Assembly (NCBI GenBank): GCA_025558095.1
Contig: JAIVFI010000026.1
Coordinates: 310,001-374,000 of the forward strand
Source of the DNA: Hyaloraphidium curvatum
Lineage: Eukaryota; Monoblepharomycota; Hyaloraphidiomycetes; Hyaloraphidiales; Hyaloraphidiaceae
Length of the DNA stretch: 64,000 nucleotides
Direction of reading: 5' to 3'
Shown here one piece after another: positions 32,528 through 43,190 of the stretch. The notes under the pieces were generated by a model. It saw only the letters and a list, made by a program, of their open reading frames with translations, was not told the DNA's origin and did not search any database. A program made the translations under genes and the position numbers. How positions within the stretch are numbered: the first letter of the stretch is position 1; every line of letters begins with the position of its first letter.

Positions 32528-35500
32528 ATGCTGCGCGACCTCCAGTCGCGGCTCAAGTCCGCAGTTGCGGCCGTGCAGCTGCCGCCGGCGCTGGCGGGCG
32601 CGGCGGCCGAGGCGGAGCACGCCGACGGCGATGCTGCCGACGCGGCCGCGGGGTCGCCGAGCGCGGCGGCCAGCGCGCCCGCGTCGCCCGGCAAGCCGGC
32701 GCTGCCCGACACGGTCGAGGCGTGCCACGCGCGCATCCGCAAGTACGAGGCGAAGCTGCAGGAGGTCGCGCGCGCGTACAAGGCGCAGCAGGCGCAGCGG
32801 GCCGCGCTCGAGCAGGTGCTGGCAAAGCACACGCCGCTGAGCTCCCTCGGGCCCGCGGACGCCGCGGACATGCTCGACAGCTTCCTCGACGGCCGCGGGA
32901 AGGGCGACGAGCTGGTGCGCGACGAGGTGCGGCGGCTGACAACCGCCGTGCGCGACCGCGACGAGGAGCTCAAAATGCTGCGCGCCGAGCTGGGAAGCGC
33001 CAGGCTGGCGTCGCAGCCGGCTGCCGACGGGCAGCTGTCGTTGGAGGGGCGGCAGGCGGCGGACCCGCTGTCGGACGGCGCGCCAGAGCAGCCCAGGAAG
33101 GAGGACGCCGTCGCCGCCCGCCTGCGCGAGGCCCTGGGGCACCTGCAGAAGGTCACGGACCAGCGCAACCGCGCCGTCGAGAAGCTCAGGGAGACCGTGG
33201 CCGAGAGGGACAGGCTGGTCGGCGAGCTGGCCCAGGCAAAAGAGGCCAGATCGGAAGTAGACATCGCCGACGTGGCCGGGAAGGCGGCCGACCCCGAGGA
33301 GATCGAGGCCCTCCGCTCGGAGCTCGGGGAGACAAAGGCGCAGCTGGACCGCGCCACGTCGAAATTCCGCGCCGCCCACGAGGAGAACGAGGCCCTGGCG
33401 CGGATGAGGCTGGACCTGGAGGCAAAGGTCCGGGAGCTCGAGGCCGCGGCGGAAAAGGCCGGCGAGGCGGGAAAGCGGGAAGAGGAGGCGGCAAAGACGG
33501 CGGAGGAAATCGGGAAGCGGGCGGAAGAGGCGGAGAAGAGGGCCGGGGGGGCCGAGAAGAGGGCCGGGGAGGCCGTGAAGCGGGCGGAGGAGGCGGCGAA
33601 GCGGACCGATGATGCGGAAGCCAAGGCCCGCGAGGCCGAGGCGCGGTCCGCCGACCTCGAGAAGCGGGCCGGGGAAGCCGAGAAGCGTGCCGCCGACTCG
33701 GAGGGCGAGGCGGAACGCCTTCGTGCGCGGCTCCAGGAGCTCGATTCGCAGCTGGGGGAGAACCGGTCGGCGCTTTCGGATCTCGAGGCGCTCCGCGGCA
33801 AGGCGGAGGAGGCGGATCGGCTCGAAAAGGAGCTGCACGCCGCCAGGGCGGACGCAGATGCCGCCAGGGCCGACGCGGAGGCGGCGAAAGCGGATGCTGA
33901 GGCGTTTAAGGCCGCCGCGGAGGCGGCCAAGGCGCAGGCCGACTCGGTGCGGGCCGAGGCGGACGGGCTGCGCGCCCGCTTGGACGAGGCCGAGCGCAGC
34001 GGCGGGGACTCGCTTTCCGCCGAGCGCGCGCGGGCCGAGGAGGCGCTGGCCAAGCTCGCGGACGCGGAGCGGGCGGCCCGCGAGGCCGGGGACAGGCTCG
34101 CCGCGGCGGAGGGCAGGCTGGCCGAGGCGGAAGGCGGCGCGGGCGAGCTGCGCGCGAAATTGGAGGCGGCGGAGAGGGAAGCAGCCGAGCTGAGGGGCAA
34201 GGTGGAGGCGGCGGAGTCTGCTGCGCGAGAGGCGGGCCAGGACGAGGCGCTGAGGAGGGAGCTCGATGAGCAGAGGGCGACGGCGGGCGAGCTGGCCCGC
34301 AAGCTCGAGGATGCGGAGCGGCAGGTCTCCGAGGCGCGGCAGAAGCTTGCCTCCGCCGAGGAGAAGCTCGCGGCCGAGATCGACGGCAGGTCCAAGGAGG
34401 CCGGGGACCTGGCGGCGAAAGCCGAGGCGGCGGACTCGCTGCGGGCGGAGCTCGAGGCCGCAAAAGCCGGCGCCGAGGAGCTGGCTTCCAAGCTGCGCGA
34501 CGCGGAATCGCTGCGGGCCGACCTGAATTCCGAGAAATCCAGGGCCGAGGAGCTCGCTACCAAGCTCGAGGCCGCGGAACGTGGCGCGTCCGAGGCGCAG
34601 GAACGGGCCGAGGCCGCTGAGAAGAAGCTCGCTGCCGAGCTCGAGGGCCGGTCGGGCGAAGCAGCGGACGTGGCAGCGAAGCTCGAGGCCGCGGAATCGC
34701 TTCGTTCCGAGCTCGAAGCCGCCAGGACCAAGGCGGACGAGCTGGCAGCCAAGCTGGGGGCCGCCGAAGCGCTGCAGGGCGATCTGGAAACCGAACGCGC
34801 CAGGGCCGGGGACCTTGCTTCGAAGCTGGAGGCCGCGGAGCGCCTGGTTTCCGAGGGCCAGGAGCGGCTCGCTGCGGTGGAAGCGAAACTCACCGCCGAA
34901 ACGGACTCGCGGGCGACGGAGGCCGCGGAACTGGCCGCGAAGCTCGAGTCCGCGACCGCACGGCTGCGCGACGCCGAGGCTGACGTGGAGTCGCTGCGTG
35001 CCAAAGCCGACGAAGCAGAGGCCCAGCTGAAGGCGGCCGAGGGACGGGCTGCCGAGGCGGCACAGGCTGCCGGCGATGGCGAGCGGCTAAGGACCGAGCT
35101 CGAGAGCTCCAGGGCACGCATCGAGGAGTTGGAGAGGGAAAAGCACGACTTGGCGAGCAAGGTCGAGGGTCAGGAGCAGTCGGAGGGCCGGTTGTCGGAG
35201 CTGGAGGCCGAAAAGGCGGATCTCGTGGCCAAGCTCGAAGCTGCGGAGAGGGCACGGGACGAGGCAGCGGCCAAGCTCGAAGCTCAGCAACAGCCCGACG
35301 GTCGTCTGCAGGAACTGGAGGCAGAGAAGGCGGACCTGGCGGCGAAACTGGAAGCTGCCGAGCGGGCGCGGGACGAGGCTGCGGCCGCGTTGGAGGCCAA
35401 GGAGGCCACCGTGAAGCAGCTCGGCGACCAGATGGGCACGTTGAGGCAGCAGCTCGGGGAGGAGGAGGAGAAGAAGACAAAGAGCATCCAGCTGCTCCGC

Positions 35501-36971
35501 AACTCCAAGAACCGAATCCTCGCGCTGGAGACGGAGATCAAAGACCTCAACGCGGCCACGGAGAAGGCAAAGACAACCGCGGCAGACGCGGAACGCGCGC
35601 GCGACGCTGCTGTGGCTCAGCGCGAGGCGCTGGTCAAGGATTTGAACTCCAAGTTGACGGATGCGGTTGGCAAGCTGCAGGTGAGTCTCCCGATTGGGTC
35701 AGGCGCACGAAGCATTTCCTTCCCGATCTTTGCGCCGCAGAAATCGGAGGCTGTCGCGGTGGATTTCAACAAGAAGCGTGGGGAATTCGAGGCCCAGATC
35801 CTTTCGCTCCAGGCGCGGATGAAGGACGTCGTCGAGCAGGGCAACCAGGCCAAAGCCGACAGGGATCAGACCGTCGAGAAGCTCAAAGCGAGGGAGCAGG
35901 AGCTCACTGCCGCCAACCGAATGGTGGAGCGGCTCAATGCCCAGGCGGCCCAGCAGGCGGAGCACCAGCAGGCCATGGAGACCAAAGTCGCCAACCTCGA
36001 GGGCGAGCTGGAGACCTCCAAGAAGCTGTTTCAGTCCAAATGCAACGAGAACGACCAGCTCAAGGTGCGCATGTCGGAGCTCGAGGTCAAGGCGTACGAG
36101 ATCGGGCAAGACAAGTCCAAGGACCAAAGCGAGCTGGAGGCGCAGCAGCGTGAGATTCAGTCCCTGAAGCTGCAGGCCGAAAAGCGGCAGACGCGGATCC
36201 AGGAGCTTGAAGAATCCAGCGCCGAAGTGCAGCGTAAGCTCTCTGATGCGGAGTCGGAGCTCGTGGCCGTCGGCAACGAGCTGATTGAAGCGAAGCGTCA
36301 ACGGGGGGATGCTGCAGCGTCCTTGGCCGCACTTCAGGCTGAGGTCGCCGCGCTGAAGGACAAGATGGGATCGGAGGACCAGAAGGCCGCTGACCTCCAG
36401 GGCGAGCTGGAGAAGCTCCGGGCGGAAAGGAACGAGGCGGTAGAGGAGCGGGAGAAGCTTGCCGAGGACTTCCGGATCAAGGAGGGGCACCTCAAGGCCG
36501 TCAACAAGACGCTCAAGGACGAGATCAGGAAACTGTCGCGCTCCGGGACGCCCGCGGACGACGCGCGGACGGCATCTATTGAGCGAGGACCTTCCTCTCC
36601 GAACATGGGTGCCAGGGCCGCATCCCCGAGCCAAACAGCGAGCCCGGGGCGGCCCCAGGCTTCGGCTGATGGATCTCCAACGCCAAAAGCTCGCATTGCG
36701 GGCGGGGTGGCGCAGCCTGCATCCCCGATCCAATCGCGTTCTGCTTCGATCGCCGACATGAGAATGGAGGACATCAATTTTGAGTACATCCGGACTGTTG
36801 TGCACCAGTTCATCGAACGGAAAGAAGTCCGGGTGAGCATGCAGCGCACCAAACTTGCCAGCATGGGGGCTAACGACGTTCCGCGACCTGCAGAAACAGC
36901 TGCTACCCGTGCTGGGCACGTTGCTGCATTACTCGCCGGACGAGCTGCGGAAGATGGCCCGAGGGCTGTGA
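32528..36971 (+). CDS. GRIP-domain golgin (long coiled coil)
   Basis: Exons 32528-35680, 35741-36832 and 36894-36971 give 1440 aa. It starts MLRDLQSRLKSAVAAV, as golgins do; an in-frame Met at 32456 is an alternative. From about residue 60 to 1290 it is nearly continuous Ala/Glu/Lys heptad coiled coil. A Ser/Pro-rich linker precedes a GRIP domain, DINFEYIRTVVHQFIERKEV plus KQLLPVLGTLLHYSPDELRK, reached only by splicing the last 61-nt intron. GRIP domains bind Arl1-GTP at the trans-Golgi (yeast Imh1). The 60-nt intron at 35681-35740 is frame-neutral. The role is tethering vesicles at the Golgi. Confidence 0.9.
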
Positions 36972-37019
36972 GATCTCTGTGTCTGCCATCGCGGTCATTT
37001 TGATATGTATTCGTCGAAT

Positions 37020-38312
37020 TCAATCCTGGTTCCTAGCGTAAGGCATCCGTTTGTGATCCTTCGAAGCATTGTGCTTGCGCCGCTTTTCCAGCTTCCTCTC
37101 CAAGTCCTTGGGGTTGGTTTTCCGGAACTGCTCCATCAGCTCAATGCGCTTGATGTCGGCTGCGAAGAAGCTGTCCGTGAGAAACGGCACATTTCAGGCA
37201 CCATTGGGCACTCACAGTCCTTCAGGAAGAACGGCTTCTTGCCTTGCTTTACCCTCTCTGATTGCTTTTTTCTCCACTCGCGCTTAATCTTTTGCTTTGC
37301 TTCTTCTGCTTGCCTCGCCTTGTCCCTCGATTGCTGGAATATTGTTCAATAGCGTCCTTACAGAGGCCGATGAAGCCCTCACCAGGCTCGTCAGCAGCTG
37401 CTTCAACCGACCACGCTCCTCCGGATCCTTCTCCACCGAGATCTTCTGCCTAAGCTCGCTCATTTCCTTCTTGTGAAGGTCGAAGACGAAATTGTACGAG
37501 TTGGCAAACACCCCGTTGTTGAAATTGCCGGTGCGGTCGTCGAAGCGTGGATCCCGACGTTTCTGGAGACCATTGTCAGATGCGAGAACAAACTGATCCG
37601 CAAAAGCTGCGCACAACTTCGCCGGTCTTGACCACGATACGCGCCCGTCCAACCGCCTTCTTCGACGAAAGCTCCGCTGGTCTGCATTGCCAATTGGTGA
37701 CTGAGCGCTGTGCTTTTGGACAAGGGCTCCCTACCTGCTCTTGTCCTTGTGCACCTTCTTCCTCTTCGAGGCTCGAGAGGATGCTTTCGGGTCTGCGGCT
37801 TCGTCCGAGTCCTCATCGGAGCCGGGATCCGATCCGTAGTTCTCATCTCCCGATCGCTCCCGGCTTTCCAGCCCGCTCTCCTCCGAATCCGAGCCCATGG
37901 AAGCCTTTCCCTTCATCCGACCGCCCAGCACGCTCTTTCTGGAGCCGAGAGGCGCCTCGTCCTCATCGTCGTCGTCGAAGAAAGAGTCCTTCACCCCGAG
38001 TCGGTCCTCCATCTCCACATCGGTCCGTGAACGTCTTCGGCCCGCCAAGGACTCGGTGCGTGCTCCGTTCAGAACGGTTGGCCGTTCCTTCTTCTGAGCT
38101 TTCCCGAGCGAGTCCTTTGGCGGCCTGCCGTTTGCCAGGGGCCGGTTGCTTTGACGGCTGGGCTTCCCGCCCTTCGGCCTGGTTTCCTCCGCTTTGAAGT
38201 CCTTCGACAAGCCTTTCACGGCACTCGAAGCGGCTTCCCTTTTCGATGCCGGGGCATGTTTCTTTAGCCCTTCCCTCTGGAGCTGCGCTAGCTGCTCTCC
38301 GAAGGACAGCAT
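37020..38312 (-). CDS. RRP36: rRNA biogenesis protein RRP36
   Basis: Five exons (38312-37735, 37681-37618, 37562-37383, 37333-37212, 37170-37020) give about 364 aa. The N-terminal half is acidic and Lys-rich. The family core is clear: PAELSSKKAVGRARIVV, then KRRDPRFDDRTGNFN, YNFVFDLHKKEMSELR, VEKDPEERGRLKQLL, REWRKKQSERVKQGKKPFFL and a C-terminal KLEKRRKHNASKDHKRMP. RRP36 acts in early 18S rRNA processing in the SSU processome in the nucleolus. The donor of the last intron (37171-37211) is the least certain junction. Its 3' end is 48 bp from the golgin gene's. Confidence 0.9.
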
Positions 38313-38375
38313 CTGGCTTGTTTACAGGCAGTCCAAAGGGCTTGCGACGAGTCGGACTCCTCTATAATCCGTCGA
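38313..38375. promoter_or_regulatory. 63-bp divergent promoter between RRP36 and the Lines-like gene
   Basis: This is the shortest divergent gap in the window. It contains a TATAAT-like hexamer near 38363-38368 about 10 bp before the plus-strand ATG, too close to be a normal TATA box, so leaders are short or transcription starts inside the neighbour. Confidence 0.45.
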
Positions 38376-39917
38376 ATGGGCCTCCGGAATCTCGACTATG
38401 AGTTCGCGGCAGCATTGGGACGTCTCGAGGACCGCTTGGAGATTGTGTTCTCTGGCGCCAGAGACCTCTCGCTATCTGAAGCCGACCACCTACTCTCCTT
38501 GCTTCAAGGACTCGCGGGTTTCCTGAAGGTTCACGCGCATTCTTCTGCGAATCATCGCCCAATCGTGCTCTGCTTAAAGTCATTGGCCAGGATGGTCAAG
38601 TCTTTCCGGAAGAGCCTTCCGCGGATTGCGGGTGAATCGCTGCATCTCGAGGCCGCCGACCCCGCTGCTCTGCTTGGGTTCAATTTGGTCCGCGAGGTCC
38701 TTGGCTGTCTTGGCGTGGCTGAAGGAAGCGGAAGCAGCATGAGGCTGTTCGGCTGGAACGATGAGCAGGCGGAGGACAGGGCAATCATTCGGATGGAGGC
38801 CGACCTTCACCTTGGGAACAGCTTGCTGAAGCTTTGGTCCCTTCTCCAAAGGATTCATGTGGCTCCAGACATAAAATCATCTCTGTCAACTTTTGTCGAG
38901 AACGTTGTGGCAGCCCTCCCGGGAAAGGTCCGCATCTTGTCTAGCGCCAAGCGAACTGCTGACTCGATCGCCCCAGCTGAACCCTCTATTCCATCATTAT
39001 GGGCTCCAAGGCTTCGTCTCGCGGCGATATCTGGATGTTTTAGGGCAGCTGACAAAGATGGTTGCTGATAAAGGTTCTCCAGCTGCCTTTGAGGCAGCGG
39101 CCACCTCCATGATGGACCTTTTGGGCATGTTACCGCTGTCCTCCCTGCAGGCGGCAACCATCAACAGGACGGACACAACGCACTTTGTGGGTAGCGGAAA
39201 TGGCGTGGAAGGCGATTTGATACGCAACGGACGGTATCTGGTTTGGCTTCTGCTCAACGCTCTTTCGGACCTTTGTGGCGCTGCACGAACTGGTGCACCG
39301 GACCAAGCACTCCTTCACCTGCTCACGAAGCTCTTTGGAGGTGAAGTGCGTGATCGACATAGTCAGCCGATGCTCATCCAATTACAGCACTCTCTACCTC
39401 GTTTGCAATGCAAGCAAACGCGTACGAGTTTTTCTTGGACCACGACGGTCGCATGATGGAGACGGTACTCGCGCAGCTGCGTGTGTGGGACTATGCGCGC
39501 CGATTGAGATCCAAGGACCTGCCATCAGACGCTCGTTTCGAGGAAGGGACGCCGCCGGATGCTCTGGACCAGGTGCTCGTCGACCTTCATCCTGCCCGCA
39601 CCTTCCTGGCATTGCTGGATGATGCTTACGGTTTCGACATTTCATCTTGCGTGGATCTTGTCCTCGACGGGTCGATCCCCTTCATGGAAACCGTGCTAGA
39701 GTTTCTTGCCATTGTCCGGTGGCGGCCGCGATCACGGGACTGCACTGACGCTGACCTGGTTGTGGCCCCGGGCTTGGATGACAGTCTATTCCTAGCTTCG
39801 CTCGGGAGGCAGCTGCAGCCCTTGCTGCCATCGGATTGCAGCACCATCCAAATGGACCTAGTTCGAGCGTTGCACGAGTATTCACATGGTATTGCGTCTA
39901 CACAAAGGATATCGTGA
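38376..39917 (+). CDS. helical protein with a Lines-homolog-like C terminus
   Basis: Exons 38376-38927, 38977-39340 and 39388-39917 give 481 aa with short introns (49 and 47 nt). It is almost entirely Leu-rich alpha-helical, as in HEAT/ARM-like proteins. The C-terminal stretch DLHPARTFLALL, FDISSCVDLVLDG and PFMETVLEFLAIV has the spacing of the C-terminal domain of animal and plant Lines proteins (NPH.xFL..., FD...LLDFLIS, FLEYLLRYL). That match is by eye and modest. Lines homologs have no settled molecular role. Its stop is 17 bp from the GCP3 stop on the other strand. Confidence 0.6.
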
Positions 39918-39934
39918 ATAGAGCAGCATCGAAT

Positions 39935-42909
39935 CTAATCCAACGGAATGGCAGTAACCCTGTAAACATCATTGAAGTTCAGGCGGTCCCCCAATGCACG
40001 CAGCGAATCGTCTTTGGCTGTGCGTAGGAGGCCCAATAGTTCGCACGCGTCGACCTGCGGGTGCCATGCGTCACCAAATGGGCCGCCGAGGTCCAGGCCC
40101 CACGCACCTGGAACCGTTTTTTGTGGTTCTCCAAAGCGGCCTGGATATCAATAAGCTCATGGCTGCTTGGTCCCGAACCGCCGTCCGCGTCTCCCTGGTT
40201 CATCTCCGTCTCCATCCATCTAGCTAAACGGCTCTGCGGGCGGGTTCGTGAGTGAACAATCGAGTTCCCGGGGCATTTCAAACCCACATGTGTGTGGCGG
40301 AAAGCAATCATTTCGGAGAAGATCGATTGGAGCTGCTTGTGATAGCGCGATTCACCCTGCAGAGCATGTCTGTCAGACAGCTGCTCGCGCAACGGTCGCC
40401 ATTATCCACCTTTATGTCGGGGATCACAAGCATACTCTTGACGAGAATAGAGGCGAGGTACGCTTCATGAGCGTCGACAACTGCGTCCAGATCCGGTCCA
40501 CGTCGGGCTAGACGCTCCATCAGCAAGGTCCACGAGTTCTCGAGTGCCTAGCTCCGACGTCAGCCGGCAACAGCGACGACCGACGCTCGTCTTACTTCAA
40601 ACATCAGATAGTACTGGAGCTGGCCGACAAAGTGGATCATTTCGCTCAGGGTGACGCTGGCGCGGTGGCGTTCCTTTGCGAAATCTGGCAAGGACACGCT
40701 CAGCTCCGCTGAACATGACGCCCAAAAGGATCGCTACCTTTCCGCTTCCAGTAGCTTTTCAGGTAGCTCGCGTGCTCGCTCCATGCCTCGGTCAGCCGGT
40801 GCGAGACGCCCTTGAGCTGCAGCAGGAAGTTGAAGATCTTCTGGTACGAGCCCAGCGCGGCCTTGTTTATGATAGTGCTGATCGGCGGTTCGACCTGGTA
40901 CTTCAGACTGAGCGACTTCCATCCGTTATCTCCGTCGTTGGACTGGAGCAGCATGACATCTAGGCGCCTAGCAGCGTCCGGTTCCGAGCCGCCGGTGTTC
41001 GCAGATCGGATGGCAGCGTCGAACATCCCGGTAAGGTGGTGCATTTGCTTCCGGAGTTCTGTCGAGTTTTGGTCCAGCAGCTGGCTCGAGCTTTCCAGCA
41101 GATGCTGCACAAAGTCGCCTTGCGCCATGAAGAAGTAACGCTTCATCGCCTCGAGATGCATGAGCAGCTTATGGCGATCGAAGAGCGAGTCCATGAGGTG
41201 ACGGTTCGTGACGAGATACGAGGCGTCAATCAAGGTTTCGAAGTCCGTCATTTGCGAGAAATCGAGATCTAAACGGGCGTTAGATTGGCATGAGCAGGAT
41301 GCCTTCGTGACGCCAAGGAACGTACCATCCTGAAAAGATTGGCGGCTCTGTGAGAGGATGAAATCGGTCTCCTTGCACGAATAGCGGAGGAAGTTCAAGG
41401 ATTTGCCAATGTTGAGGATCTTCTGGGCCAGGTCCTGGCCGATGAAGTCCGGCTTCATCTCCTGCCGAATCACAAACTTGTCCCTCCACATATCGACATT
41501 CTCCTCCGCGCCGAGCGCAATGAAAAACTCCTCAGCCGGGTCCTCCAGCTCTCCTTCGAAGATCCATCGCCGTAGCATGTCCTGAAAGGGCCGGCTGACC
41601 TCGGTCAGCAGCTTCTGGATGAAGCGCTGGAGCGCCGGGTCGCCGTGGTCGGCGTAGGTGTGCAGCTTCGATAGCAAGGCACCACCTTTGTCGTCTGTCG
41701 AGAGCTTTTATCTGAGCAACCGAGCCTCGGATGGATCCTCCGGACTCACCTTTACACGCCTTGGTGAGCGTGCTCATCATTTTCATCCGCTCCAAAGGCT
41801 CCTGTGTCCACACCAGGAGCCGCTTCAACGTGAGGTCTCCTGCCTGATCCGGAACAGAGGGGTCCGGGAACGGCATTTGGGCTTCCAACACCGCGATCAA
41901 GCGGTAGTACTCCGTCAGCTCTCGGTTAAGGGTGGAGCAAAAGGCCTGTCGCATGACACCGGCTTCCCGCACATCCCCCGCAAGAAAGTCGACCACGTCC
42001 TGGTAGGAGCGGCCAAGCTCGTACAGCCTCAGAATAATCATTCGGACGGGCCCGGGTAAGGGTTCCTGTCGATGACGTTAGCAGCAGCACGACCGACGGG
42101 GATCACGACATCCTACCTCAAAGTAGATACGTCCGTTTTCGGTCTGCTTCACCACCTTACCTTCAATGCCCTGGAACATGTACACCATGTCGCGCAGCAG
42201 GGTGCCTTCCCGAACCGATCCATAGCTTCGATCTGGCAGAGCCGGTGGCTCCTTGACAGCCCGGCGCGCCGCGGCCTGCCTGGCCGTGCCGTCCGATGGC
42301 CGTCCACGGCCTGGTGCGGCTCCTTGTGCCGGCTCTTCGCCGCGAGAAGGATACTCCAAGGGAGTCGCGTCCGGGTGGTTCCCCAGCCCCAATGCCGCGA
42401 GACCATTCTGCAGCTGGGGAAAGGCGAATGAAAATCGAGCAACCCTTCCGCCACGCGCGTACCCACGGCCTGCATGTTCGGAGGGGGGCTCGTGTCCTCC
42501 GACATTTCGGACAGGCTCAGGAGGAACTGCAGAACCGTCCATCGGCGGTCAAGGTGGCCCTTTGCCGCGTCCCGCTCAGACCATGTCCCCGACCCGCAGT
42601 GACCCGGTCTCACCAGGGTTTTCAGCTTCGTGTGCAGCGTACGAAACTGCAGAGCCTTCTCTGTCGACGAGGTGGTCCGCAGCACTGGCAGGACCGTTTC
42701 AGACTCGGCGACGTCCACGGCCGAATGGTCCCACGGTGCTTCATAATCCTGTCCGCCACGACGCTCTCGTCCGGGACGACGGCGCCCGACATCGGGCGCT
42801 GCAGGATAGAGACGCATTCCGCCAGCGCGGCGTCCTCTGCTGCTGGGTCGACCGCGTCGGCGAGCAGCTTGCGCAGCAGCCGCGGTACGGCGGACGCGGC
42901 CTCGCTCAT
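39935..42909 (-). CDS. SPC98: gamma-tubulin complex component 3 (Spc98/GCP3)
   Basis: Twelve exons were reconstructed: 42909-42735, 42684-42614, 42559-42467, 42413-42117, 42065-41750, 41685-41326, 41268-40738, 40684-40596, 40547-40410, 40356-40288, 40233-40108 and 40054-39935, giving 794 aa. Family blocks: VREGTLLRDMVYMFQGIEGK, RLYELGRSYQDV, GGALLSKLHTYADHGDPALQ, PFQDMLRRWIFEGELEDP, IRQEMKPDF, LKSYWKRK, EMIHFVGQLQYYLMFE, DLDAVVDAHEAYL and a closing LRALGDRLNFNDVY. GCP3 pairs with GCP2 to nucleate microtubules at spindle poles or basal bodies. Introns are 48-64 nt and several are frame-neutral. Confidence 0.93.
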
Positions 42910-43190
42910 GGCGGCATGCGCAGAGAGCGCCGCCGACGCGTGGAGGGAGCGCCGACCAGGGGACGCCGAGAGCGCGCGAGATTAATAGGAACTCTTTGAG
43001 AAGACAGGTCAACCCGCCACTCCGTTTCCGCCCCTCCAACTTCTAGCTTAGCTCATATGCGGACGCCGACTTCGATCAAGCTTCTAGATCCTCGGAATAC
43101 AAATGGTAACCCATGATATCCATTCGCAAGCCGCAGCCCGGCGGCCCAGCCACGCCTCATCCCCTGCACAAGATCCCGCTTCACCACATT

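Noticed and set aside
32443-35160. 905-aa open frame on the minus strand
   Set aside because: It is the antisense of the golgin coiled coil. Ala/Glu/Lys-rich heptads read backward give Ser/Ala/Leu-rich sequence without stops. It has no domain, while the plus strand ends in a GRIP domain.
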